This document shows, piece by piece, positions 9,121 through 17,450 of a DNA stretch of 64,000 bases (its first letter is position 1; every line of letters starts with the position of its first letter). Where the stretch lies: NCBI RefSeq assembly GCF_000374465.1, contig NZ_KB894531.1, positions 327,142-391,141 on the forward strand, read 5' to 3'. The stretch comes from Ahrensia kielensis DSM 5890 (lineage in GTDB: Bacteria > Pseudomonadota > Alphaproteobacteria > Rhizobiales > Rhizobiaceae). A program made the translations under genes and the position numbers. The notes under the pieces are model-generated. The model was not told the DNA's origin, ran no database searches, and saw only the letters and a list, made by a program, of their open reading frames with translations.

Positions 9121-9203
9121 GGTCATAAGCGCGGCTGTTCAGCGATATTTTTAAACGCCGAGCCACTGACCGGTGCGTAAAATCTTTATGATGCCGGAGG
9201 TCA
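9121..9203 (+). ncRNA. Candidate structured RNA or switching leader upstream of ffh
   Basis: TGACC at 9167-9171 can pair either with GGTCA at 9121-9125 (with CGGC 9132-9135 / GCCG 9157-9160 inside) or with GGTCA at 9199-9203 (with GG/CC inside). The two pairings exclude each other, and a strong terminator hairpin begins two bases after the second. This is the shape of an attenuator or small RNA. I do not recognise a known riboswitch or the SRP RNA here. Confidence 0.3.
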
Positions 9204-9204
9204 A

Positions 9205-9239
9205 CACCCGACAGCGCGATGCGCCCTCGGGTGCTTTTT
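9205..9239 (+). terminator. Rho-independent terminator upstream of ffh
   Basis: Stem CACCCGA (9205-9211) with TCGGGTG (9227-9233), with an inner GCGC/GCGC pair (9214-9217 and 9221-9224) and a GAT loop, followed by C and five T (9235-9239). It could end the methyltransferase operon or act in the leader described for 9121-9203. Confidence 0.7.
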
Positions 9240-9286
9240 GGCTATGTGCGCGGGGGTTTAACAAATTAGCTGAATGCTTATCTTGG

Positions 9287-9303
9287 TTTCACATGGTGTG
9301 AAA
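9287..9303. promoter_or_regulatory. Perfect palindrome before ffh
   Basis: TTTCACA (9287-9293), three bases, TGTGAAA (9297-9303): a perfect 7-bp inverted repeat ending 18 bases before the ffh ATG and just ahead of its AGCAGGA Shine-Dalgarno. It may be a repressor operator or a small mRNA hairpin affecting ribosome access. Confidence 0.5.
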
Positions 9304-9321
9304 TGAAGAGCAGGAACAAAT

Positions 9322-10878
9322 ATGTTTGAATCACTTCAGGACCGTTTAGGTTCGATCTTTTCTGGCCTCACAGGCCGCGGCGCACTTTCCGACAAGGATG
9401 TGGCAGCGGCGCTGCGCGAGATTCGCCGTGCGCTGATCGAAGCGGATGTTGCGCTGGAAGTGGTGCGTGATTTTACCGATCGCGTGCGCGAAAAAGCCGT
9501 TGGCGTTGATGTCGTCAAGTCCGTTAAACCGGGCCAGATGGTCGTCAAGATCGTGCATGACGAGCTGGTTGAAATGCTCGGCAGCGAAGGCGAGACAATC
9601 GACCTTAACGCGCCGTCGCCTGTTGTCATTATGATGGTGGGCTTGCAGGGTTCTGGTAAAACAACGACCTCTGCAAAAATTGCTAAGCGCTTAACAGGCC
9701 GCGATAAGAAAAAGGTCTTGATGGCCTCGCTCGATACGCGCCGTCCAGCGGCCCAAGAGCAGCTTCGCCAGCTTGGTGAACAGGTGGACGTGGTTACCCT
9801 GCCGATCATTGAGGGCCAGTCGCCTTCTGATATCGCAAAACGTGCGGTGCAAGCTGGTAAGCTTGGCGGCTACGATGTTGTTATCCTCGACACGGCAGGC
9901 CGCACGCATATTGACGAGCCGCTGATGATCGAGATGGCGGATATTCGCAAACATGCGGACCCGCACGAAATTCTGCTTGTTGCTGACTCGTTGACGGGTC
10001 AGGACGCTGTTAATCTTGCCAAAAGCTTTGACGAGCGTGTGGGCATTACTGGCCTTGTGCTTACCCGTATGGACGGCGATGGACGCGGCGGTGCTGCTCT
10101 TTCTATGCGTGCTGTTACGGGCAAACCAATCAAGCTGATTGGTACGGGCGAACGCATGGACGAGATGGAAGAATTCCATCCCAAGCGTATTGCCGACCGT
10201 ATTTTGGGTATGGGCGATATTGTTTCGCTGGTTGAAAAAGCCGCCGAAAATATCGACCAAGAAAAAGCGGCCCAAATGGCCAAGAAGATGCAGGAAGGCA
10301 AGTTCGATATGAACGATCTTGCGGATCAATTGCATCAGATGAAGAAAATGGGCGGCATGGGCGGTATCATGGGAATGATGCCGGGCATGGGCAAGATGAA
10401 AGACCAGATGGCTGCGGCCGGAATGGATGACAGCATCTTTAACCGTCAGCTTGCGATCATTGGTTCTATGACCAAGCATGAGCGCGCGCGCCCTGATATC
10501 TTAAAACATAGCCGCAAGAAGCGTATTGCCGCTGGTTCTGGCACGAACGCTGCTGAAATCAACAAGCTTTTGAAAATGCACCGCCAGATGGCCGACATGA
10601 TGAAATCCATGAAGGGCAAAAAAGGCGGCGGCATGATGGGCAAGATGATGGGCGGTCTTGCTGGCAAAATGGGCATGGGCGGCGGAATGCCGGGCGGTAT
10701 GGGCGCTGGTATGCCTGATCTGTCTAGCATGAGCCCGAAAGAAATCGAAAATCTGCAAAAGCAGGCCGAGCAAATGGGTCTTGGCGGCGGCGGCATGCCG
10801 AAACTGCCGGGCCTTGGCGGTCCGAAATTACCTGGTTTAGGCGGCGGCGGTTTGCCGGGCCTGCCTAAAAAGAAATAA
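9322..10878 (+). CDS. ffh: Signal recognition particle protein Ffh (SRP54)
   Basis: Binds SRP RNA and nascent signal sequences and, with FtsY, delivers ribosomes to the membrane. The 518-residue protein has the helical N domain, then the G domain with P-loop GLQGSGKTTT (about 112-121), DTAGRTH and TRMDGDGRGG, and a methionine-rich M domain from about residue 325. The C-terminus ends with a long Met/Gly stretch and GLGG-PKLPGL repeats, longer than the enterobacterial protein. The receptor gene ftsY begins this window. rpsP follows 43 bases downstream. Confidence 0.98.
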   Translation: MFESLQDRLGSIFSGLTGRGALSDKDVAAALREIRRALIEADVALEVVRDFTDRVREKAVGVDVVKSVKPGQMVVKIVHDELVEMLGSEGETIDLNAPSPVVIMMVGLQGSGKTTTSAKIAKRLTGRDKKKVLMASLDTRRPAAQEQLRQLGEQVDVVTLPIIEGQSPSDIAKRAVQAGKLGGYDVVILDTAGRTHIDEPLMIEMADIRKHADPHEILLVADSLTGQDAVNLAKSFDERVGITGLVLTRMDGDGRGGAALSMRAVTGKPIKLIGTGERMDEMEEFHPKRIADRILGMGDIVSLVEKAAENIDQEKAAQMAKKMQEGKFDMNDLADQLHQMKKMGGMGGIMGMMPGMGKMKDQMAAAGMDDSIFNRQLAIIGSMTKHERARPDILKHSRKKRIAAGSGTNAAEINKLLKMHRQMADMMKSMKGKKGGGMMGKMMGGLAGKMGMGGGMPGGMGAGMPDLSSMSPKEIENLQKQAEQMGLGGGGMPKLPGLGGPKLPGLGGGGLPGLPKKK

Positions 10879-10921
10879 CGAAACAATCACACTTTAAAGA
10901 ATACAAATAAGGAAAACTAAA

Positions 10922-11365
10922 ATGGCTACTAAAATTCGTCTTGCACGCGCTGGTTCAAAAAAGCGTCCTTACTACCACATTGTTATTGCTGACGTTCGCG
11001 CGCCACGCGACGGCCGCTTCATCGAGCGTGTTGGTAAATGGGACCCAATGTTGCCAAAAGATGGCGATGCGGTTCGTGTTGAGCTGAACGAAGAGCGTAT
11101 CAAGTACTGGGTAGAAAACGGCGCCGTGCCTACAGACCGCGTTTTGCGCTTTATGGCTGCTGCTGGTCTTGCGACACGCGATGAGCGCAACAACCCGAAC
11201 AAAGGTAAGCCTGGTAAAGCTGCTCAAGAGCGTATTGCTGAAAAAGAGCAAAAAGAGCTTGATAAAAAAGAAGCTGAAGAAGCGGCAAAAGCAGCAGCTG
11301 CTGAAGCTGCGGCTGCTCCAGCTGAAGAAGCGCCTGCAGAAGAAGCTGCAGCGACAGAAGAATAA
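10922..11365 (+). CDS. rpsP: 30S ribosomal protein S16
   Basis: 147 residues. The first 80 or so are the S16 core ([20 protein letters not shown], then [13 protein letters not shown] and [13 protein letters not shown]). The rest is a Lys/Glu then Ala/Glu-rich tail that is common in alphaproteobacterial S16 but absent from E. coli. It follows ffh in the usual order, but rimM does not come next: a strong terminator closes the unit. AAGGAAAA upstream serves as ribosome site. Confidence 0.98.
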   Translation: MATKIRLARAGSKKRPYYHIVIADVRAPRDGRFIERVGKWDPMLPKDGDAVRVELNEERIKYWVENGAVPTDRVLRFMAAAGLATRDERNNPNKGKPGKAAQERIAEKEQKELDKKEAEEAAKAAAAEAAAAPAEEAPAEEAAATEE

Positions 11366-11391
11366 GTTTCCGTATATTACGGTTATGACAA

Positions 11392-11417
11392 ACGGGGCAG
11401 CGATGCCCCGTTTTTTT
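11392..11417 (+). terminator. Terminator of ffh-rpsP
   Basis: Perfect 8-bp stem ACGGGGCA (11392-11399) / TGCCCCGT (11404-11411) closed by a GCGA tetraloop and followed by a seven-T run. It is one of the clearest intrinsic terminators in the window and separates rpsP from the TCA region. Confidence 0.92.
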
Positions 11418-11590
11418 GTTGTCTATTCATTAACGTAAGCGTTGCACATTAAGCGCATGAAGCGCGCAATTTCGCGCCGATGACCGTTTATTTGAGAAAC
11501 ATTTATTGCGAATTTCCTTGTTTCGCCATTTTATGACGGTATGTAGTTGAATCGGGACAGGTAATTTTATTGCCAATTTGGAGTTATATG

Positions 11591-12163
11591 ATGGGGATTT
11601 CATCCATTAAGCCGATCACGGTTTTACTGGTTGCAGGTGTTGCACTGGCTGGTTGCCAGAGTTCGCGTATAGGCGCTTTGCAAACACAATCGCAGCCTGC
11701 ACCGCTGACACCTGCGCCTGCCGGTACAGTGACAAGCAATCAATTGCCGCCGCCTGTGCAGCCAAACGCTCAGCAGCCAAATGGCAATTTCCCGACTGCG
11801 CCTGAAAATGCATCCAATCCAAATGGAACAGATGTGGCCAATTTGGAAAACCCGTCCAGCATTCAAAATGTTACAACCAATGCGCCTGTTACAAAAGAAG
11901 CATTGGTTGGTGCGTGGAAAGTTTCTACCGGCGGCTCTAACTGCCAGATGTTTATGGCTTTGACCAAGTGGACGGGCGGTTTCCGCGCAGCTTCACGCGG
12001 TTGCCCGGGCGATGCGGCTGCCGTTTCGGCGTGGAATGTGTCTGGCAACAAAGTCGTGTTGAGTGATACCAATGGCAATCAGGTTGCGACATTGTTCCAA
12101 TCCGGTGCAACTCGGTATGACGGGCAAACGAGCGGCGGCAGCGCCATTAGCCTTTCACGCTAA
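11591..12163 (+). CDS. omp19: Omp19-like outer-membrane lipoprotein, AprI/Inh protease-inhibitor fold
   Basis: 190 residues from ATG 11591. The lipoprotein signal ends LAGC with the acylated cysteine at 22. A Pro/Gln/Asn-rich linker (about 35-90) leads to a C-terminal beta-barrel-like domain with two cysteines (GSNCQ, SRGCPG) and the ending YDGQTSGGSAISLSR. Start, linker and ending closely resemble Brucella Omp19, a surface lipoprotein reported to inhibit host proteases. ATG 11591 has GGAG seven bases upstream; the in-frame TTG 11570 and ATG 11588 are alternatives. It precedes zapE and mdh, the neighbourhood I recall from Brucella. Confidence 0.85.
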   Translation: MGISSIKPITVLLVAGVALAGCQSSRIGALQTQSQPAPLTPAPAGTVTSNQLPPPVQPNAQQPNGNFPTAPENASNPNGTDVANLENPSSIQNVTTNAPVTKEALVGAWKVSTGGSNCQMFMALTKWTGGFRAASRGCPGDAAAVSAWNVSGNKVVLSDTNGNQVATLFQSGATRYDGQTSGGSAISLSR

Positions 12164-12242
12164 TTGTTTTTACGCAATTTTGAACGGAAAATCGGTGCCC
12201 ATTTTTCCTGCATTTGCTTTAGAACATATTGGACGCTGAGCC

Positions 12243-13379
12243 ATGCCTGAACGTATCTTGCCGGGCGATTCAGTTCGTGCGCGTTACAACGAACTTGTTG
12301 CCGATGGTGTCATCATGGATGATGCCGCGCAGCATGATTTAGCCGATAAGCTTGATGATCTGAACGCGCGCATTGGTTCTGCGCGTTTGGCCGTTTCGTC
12401 CTCTTCGCTCGGCTGGCTATTTGCTAAAAGAGCACCGAAGAAGAACGTTGTTCGCGGGCTTTATATTCACGGCTCGGTGGGCCGTGGTAAAACCATGTTG
12501 ATGGATTTCTTTTTTCAAGCATGCCCTGAAAAAAAGAAAAGACGCGCTCATTTCAATGATTTTATGGCCGATGTGCATGACCGCATTGGCCTTTACCGCG
12601 ATAAGGTGAAAGCCGGAACGGTTAAAGATACCGACCCTATTGTGCCGGTTGCGCATGATATAGCGTCAGAAACCAAGGTGCTTTGTTTTGACGAGTTTTC
12701 GGTGACAGACATTGCCGATGCGATGATTTTATCGCGGCTTTTTACAGCCTTGTTTGAGCAAAATGTCGTGCTGGTTGCGACCTCTAATGTGGTGCCGGAT
12801 AGTCTTTACAAGGACGGCTTGAACCGCAGCCTGTTTACGCCGTTTATTGATATTCTAAAACGCCATACCGATGTGACGAGCCTTGATGCGGATCAAGATT
12901 ACCGCCTGTCAAAGCTGGCTTTGTCAGAGCGCTATTTTTCGCCGATCAATGCGGTGTCTGACGCTGGTATGGACGATCTATGGCAATCAATTGCTGGTCC
13001 TGAACCAAGGTCGATGACGCTTGAGGTTAAAGGGCGCAAGGTAAAGGTGCCGCAAGCGGGCCTTGGCGCTGCACGGTTCACATTTGAGGATCTATGCGCC
13101 AAGCCGCTTGGTGCGCGCGATTATATGACGATTGCTCGTGCCTATCACACGCTGTTTGTTGATCATGTGCCGATTATGGATATGACCACGCGCAACGAGG
13201 CGAAACGCTTTATTACTTTGATAGATACGCTGTATGATACCCATACCAAGCTGGTGATGTCTGCTGAGGCTGAACCGACTGAGCTTTATAATTCGAAATC
13301 CGGCACCGAAGGATTTGAGTTCGACCGCACCGCATCGCGGCTGATCGAGATGCGATCCGACAATTGGATGGAGGGTTGA
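12243..13379 (+). CDS. zapE: Cell division protein ZapE (AFG1-like ATPase)
   Basis: AAA-type ATPase of 378 residues. Walker A is GSVGRGKT (77-84) and Walker B lies in LCFDEFSV. In E. coli ZapE associates with the Z ring and influences its stability under low oxygen or heat. Sequence continuity and the AFG1 pattern (RAHFNDFMADVH, ATSNVVPDSLYKDGLNR) are clear. It lies just upstream of the VOC gene, whose Shine-Dalgarno is inside its last codons, and of mdh. Confidence 0.94.
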   Translation: MPERILPGDSVRARYNELVADGVIMDDAAQHDLADKLDDLNARIGSARLAVSSSSLGWLFAKRAPKKNVVRGLYIHGSVGRGKTMLMDFFFQACPEKKKRRAHFNDFMADVHDRIGLYRDKVKAGTVKDTDPIVPVAHDIASETKVLCFDEFSVTDIADAMILSRLFTALFEQNVVLVATSNVVPDSLYKDGLNRSLFTPFIDILKRHTDVTSLDADQDYRLSKLALSERYFSPINAVSDAGMDDLWQSIAGPEPRSMTLEVKGRKVKVPQAGLGAARFTFEDLCAKPLGARDYMTIARAYHTLFVDHVPIMDMTTRNEAKRFITLIDTLYDTHTKLVMSAEAEPTELYNSKSGTEGFEFDRTASRLIEMRSDNWMEG

Positions 13380-13381
13380 AC

Positions 13382-13768
13382 ATGGACTCCTTTATATCTG
13401 CGGTCACATTGACCGTTCCAGACTATGATCAGGCGATTGAATTTTATGTCGGCGTGCTGGGTTTTGACCTGCTTGAAGACACGAAACTCAGCGATACAAA
13501 GCGCTGGGTTAAGATTGCGCCTAAGGGCGCACAAACAGCACTGGTTATCGCGCAGGCTGAGGGGCCGTCACAAATTGCTGCTGTTGGAAATCAAAATGGT
13601 GGGCGTGTGTCATTTTTTCTTCAAACAGATGACTTTATAAGTCGCTATGAGGCCATGAGAAATGCGGGCGTTACCTTTACGGAAGAGCCGCGCCGCGAAT
13701 CTTATGGGCATGTTGTTGTTTTTAGCGACCCATTTGGAAATCTGTGGGATTTAATCCAACCGATTTGA
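13382..13768 (+). CDS. VOC (glyoxalase/dioxygenase) superfamily protein
   Basis: 128 residues with the paired beta-alpha-beta-beta-beta layout: TVPDYDQAIEFYVGVLGFDLLED at the start and VVFSDPFGNLWDLIQP at the end. Possible metal ligands are few, so catalysis is uncertain; members range from glyoxalase I to antibiotic-binding proteins. ATG 13382 has an excellent GGAGGG site (13370-13375), which lies inside the end of zapE, indicating translational coupling. An in-frame TTG at 13364 is less likely. A promoter-rich gap separates it from mdh. Confidence 0.85.
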   Translation: MDSFISAVTLTVPDYDQAIEFYVGVLGFDLLEDTKLSDTKRWVKIAPKGAQTALVIAQAEGPSQIAAVGNQNGGRVSFFLQTDDFISRYEAMRNAGVTFTEEPRRESYGHVVVFSDPFGNLWDLIQPI

Positions 13769-13809
13769 TCATTTGCCAACTGATTTGAATGTCTCAATTG
13801 TTGTTTTGA

Positions 13810-13839
13810 TTGACGTTTACGTAATTCCCGCAATATCTA
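13810..13839 (+). promoter_or_regulatory. Possible mdh promoter
   Basis: TTGACG (13810-13815) and TATCTA (13834-13839) are spaced 18 bases apart in the 218-base gap before mdh. This would give a long leader of roughly 140 bases. The match is moderate and unproven. Confidence 0.35.
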
Positions 13840-13959
13840 AACGATTGAAAATATTGCTTTCTCACTTTTCGGTTGATTTTTTATTCAATGCGAGTCACCA
13901 ACACTAGGACTGCGGGAGAGTGCCTAGCTTTGCCAGTGCCTCTTTTCGCACCTTGATAA

Positions 13960-14949
<990 letters not shown>

Positions 14950-14956
14950 AATTTGG

Positions 14957-14981
14957 AAGCGGGCCAATCGGCCTGCTTTTT
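14957..14981 (+). terminator. Terminator or attenuator between mdh and sucC
   Basis: Stem AAGCGGGCC (14957-14965) with GGCCTGCTT (14970-14978), one G-T pair, four-base loop AATC, and a T run to 14981. It would allow mdh to be expressed apart from or above sucCDAB. Confidence 0.75.
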
Positions 14982-15014
14982 CTCTATTCTTATTGAAAGA
15001 CAGGACGTTCAAAC

Positions 15015-16208
15015 ATGAACATTCACGAATATCAGGCAAAGCGCCTTCTACATTCTTACGGCGCACCAATTGCTGGCGGCGTTGCAATTTATTCAGCTGA
15101 ACAAGCTGAAGAATGGGCAAAGAAAATGCCTGGACCGCTTTATGTGGTTAAAAGCCAAATCCACGCCGGTGGCCGCGGTAAAGGCAAATTCAAAGAACTT
15201 GGCGAGGAAGCTGCAGGCGGTGTTCGTCTTGCGCGTTCTGTTGAAGAAGTTGTTCAACACGTCAAAGATATGCTCGGCAATACGCTGGTCACAAAACAGA
15301 CTGGCCCTGAGGGCAAGCAAGTAAACCGTCTTTACATTGAAGATGGTGCGGACATTGAACGCGAATTGTACCTTTCTATCCTGATCGACCGCACAGTTGG
15401 TCGTCCGGCATTTGTGGTTTCCACAGAAGGCGGCATGGACATTGAGGCGGTTGCTGAAGAGACACCTGAGAAAATCTTCACACTGCCAATCGATCCGCTT
15501 AAAGGCATGACCGATGCGGATTCTAGAAAAATCAACCGTGCTTTGAAGCTGACTAAAGAGGCCGCTAAAGACGGGTTGGAACTTTTCCCGATCCTCTACA
15601 AAGCTTTCACTGAAAAAGACATGTCTTTGCTTGAAGTGAACCCGCTGATCGTCATGAAAGACGGCCGTTTGCGCGTTCTTGATGCGAAGGTTTCTTTTGA
15701 TGGTAACGCATTGTTCCGCCATGAAGACATTATGGCGCTGCGCGATTTGAGCGAAGAAGACGACAAAGAGATCGAAGCGTCTAAGCACGATCTTGCCTAT
15801 GTTGCTCTCGACGGCAATATCGGCTGCATGGTGAACGGTGCTGGTCTTGCAATGGCAACGATGGACATCATCAAGCAATATGGCGAAGAGCCAGCGAACT
15901 TTCTTGATGTGGGCGGCGGCGCGACAACTGAAAAAGTGACCGCAGCGTTTAAAATCATCACGGCTGACCCGAAGGTCAAAGGCATTCTCGTCAATATTTT
16001 CGGCGGCATCATGAAATGTGATGTGATCGCGGAAGGTGTTGTTCAGGCGGTTAAAGATGTTGGTCTTAAAGTGCCGCTCGTTGTGCGCCTTGAGGGCACG
16101 AATGTTGAAAAAGGCAAGCAGATCATCAACGATTCTGATGTTGATGTGATCGCAGCTGATGACCTTGATGATGCGGCTCAGAAAATCGTGAAAGCGATTA
16201 AAGGCTAA
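15015..16208 (+). CDS. sucC: Succinyl-CoA synthetase beta subunit (ADP-forming)
   Basis: 397 residues, the usual length. The ATP-grasp domain starts [18 protein letters not shown], with [13 protein letters not shown] as the nucleotide loop; the C-terminal CoA-ligase domain has FLDVGGGA and [11 protein letters not shown]. With SucD it makes ATP from succinyl-CoA. A small membrane-protein gene separates it from sucD instead of the usual direct junction. Confidence 0.98.
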   Translation: MNIHEYQAKRLLHSYGAPIAGGVAIYSAEQAEEWAKKMPGPLYVVKSQIHAGGRGKGKFKELGEEAAGGVRLARSVEEVVQHVKDMLGNTLVTKQTGPEGKQVNRLYIEDGADIERELYLSILIDRTVGRPAFVVSTEGGMDIEAVAEETPEKIFTLPIDPLKGMTDADSRKINRALKLTKEAAKDGLELFPILYKAFTEKDMSLLEVNPLIVMKDGRLRVLDAKVSFDGNALFRHEDIMALRDLSEEDDKEIEASKHDLAYVALDGNIGCMVNGAGLAMATMDIIKQYGEEPANFLDVGGGATTEKVTAAFKIITADPKVKGILVNIFGGIMKCDVIAEGVVQAVKDVGLKVPLVVRLEGTNVEKGKQIINDSDVDVIAADDLDDAAQKIVKAIKG

Positions 16209-16212
16209 TTGG

Positions 16213-16416
16213 ATGGAAGCTGGCCCCCTGATCGGAACATTGCTTCCTTTTGCTGTCCTGTTCGGGGGACTGTTTCTTTTCTTACGTGCGACGAACCGTC
16301 ATTATCAAAAACATGTTCATGAAGTGAACTCGGTGAACCAAGAAATAGCGGATACGAACCGTGAAATGATTGCCGAACTTCGTGAGATCAAACAGTTATT
16401 AAAGGACCGACACTAA
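16213..16416 (+). CDS. Small membrane protein embedded between sucC and sucD
   Basis: 67 residues: one hydrophobic segment (about 6-25, [19 protein letters not shown]) followed by a charged, probably coiled-coil tail with heptad-like spacing (about 30-64). It begins 4 bases after the sucC stop, and its stop codon overlaps the sucD ATG (TAATG at 16414-16418), so it is placed for translational coupling. No family is recognised. The membrane anchor plus coil suggests a tether or scaffold, but that is inference. Conservation at this place in relatives would be the key evidence. Confidence 0.72.
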   Translation: MEAGPLIGTLLPFAVLFGGLFLFLRATNRHYQKHVHEVNSVNQEIADTNREMIAELREIKQLLKDRH

Positions 16417-17336
16417 TGTCCATTCTAATCGACAAAAATACGAAAATTCTTGTCCAAGGTCTGACCGGTAAAACCGGTACATTCCACACGGAACAAGCGC
16501 TTGCCTATTTCGGCACAAAAATGGTCGCGGGTATTCACCCGAAAAAAGGCGGCGAAACGTGGACTGCAGGCGAGGGCGCTGGCGAAGCTGCCGGCACTGA
16601 ATTGCCGATTTTCGCAAGCGTTGCGGAAGCTAAAAAAGCAACGAAAGCCAATGCTTCTGTGATTTATGTTCCACCAGCAGGTGCGGGCGCTGCGATCATT
16701 GAAGCGATCGATGCGAAAATTCCACTGATCATCTGTATCACTGAAGGTATTCCGGTGATGGATATGGTTGAGGTTAAAGCCAAGCTCGATAAATCTAAAT
16801 CACGTCTTATCGGCCCGAACTGCCCAGGCGTTATGACACCAGACGAATGTAAAATCGGCATTATGCCGGGCAACATTTTCAAAAAAGGTTCTGTTGGCAT
16901 TTTGAGCCGTTCAGGCACTTTGACATATGAAGCCGTGTTCCAAACAACCAATGAAGGTCTTGGCCAGTCTACGGCTGTTGGTATCGGCGGCGATCCGGTT
17001 AAAGGCACAGAATTCATCGATATGCTTGATCTGTTCCTTGATGATCCTGAAACAGAATCAATCATCATGATTGGTGAAATTGGCGGTTCTGCGGAAGAAG
17101 AAGCCTGCGAATGGCTTCAAGAGCAGGCCAAAAAAGGCCGTTCAAAACCAATGGTTGGCTTTATTGCAGGACGCACAGCACCTCCAGGCCGCACAATGGG
17201 CCATGCTGGTGCCGTGATTTCCGGCGGTAAAGGCGGCGCGGAAGACAAAATCAAGGCGATGGAAGCTGCGGGTATTCGCGTTTCACCATCACCGGCAAAA
17301 CTTGGCGAAACACTTGTAAGTGTTTTGAAGGGTTAA
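16416..17336 (+). CDS. sucD: Succinyl-CoA synthetase alpha subunit
   Basis: 306 residues. The CoA-binding N-terminal domain begins [21 protein letters not shown]; the phosphorylated active-site histidine lies in [11 protein letters not shown]. Forms the catalytic enzyme with SucC. Its ATG overlaps the stop of the small membrane gene by one base. A GC-rich stem-loop follows before sucA. Confidence 0.98.
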   Translation: MSILIDKNTKILVQGLTGKTGTFHTEQALAYFGTKMVAGIHPKKGGETWTAGEGAGEAAGTELPIFASVAEAKKATKANASVIYVPPAGAGAAIIEAIDAKIPLIICITEGIPVMDMVEVKAKLDKSKSRLIGPNCPGVMTPDECKIGIMPGNIFKKGSVGILSRSGTLTYEAVFQTTNEGLGQSTAVGIGGDPVKGTEFIDMLDLFLDDPETESIIMIGEIGGSAEEEACEWLQEQAKKGRSKPMVGFIAGRTAPPGRTMGHAGAVISGGKGGAEDKIKAMEAAGIRVSPSPAKLGETLVSVLKG

Positions 17337-17360
17337 GTTCGCAATAGTGAACCAAAATGA

Positions 17361-17388
17361 CTTTCCCCCGCCACAATTCGGGGGAAAG
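17361..17388 (+). other. Stem-loop between sucD and sucA
   Basis: A perfect 10-bp stem CTTTCCCCCG (17361-17370) / CGGGGGAAAG (17379-17388) with an 8-base loop and no T run. In the middle of an operon this fits an RNA processing or stability element that sets the ratio of upstream to downstream message. Confidence 0.6.
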
Positions 17389-17450
17389 GGAACCTGAGGG
17401 GAAACCCTTAATACAAATTTGCGGAAGATCCTGAAAGCAAGGCGATCGAA

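Noticed and set aside
9098-9321. SRP (4.5S) RNA gene upstream of ffh
   Set aside because: The conserved domain IV with its GGAA-type tetraloop and flanking AGCA internal loop was not found; the hairpins are described as an unassigned structured region instead.
9691-10479. 262-codon minus-strand open frame inside ffh
   Set aside because: Complete antisense of a highly conserved gene, with composition typical of a shadow frame (His/Asn/Phe-rich) and no recognisable domain.
15093-15878. 261-codon minus-strand open frame inside sucC
   Set aside because: Shadow of sucC with no ribosome site, domain or neighbouring context.
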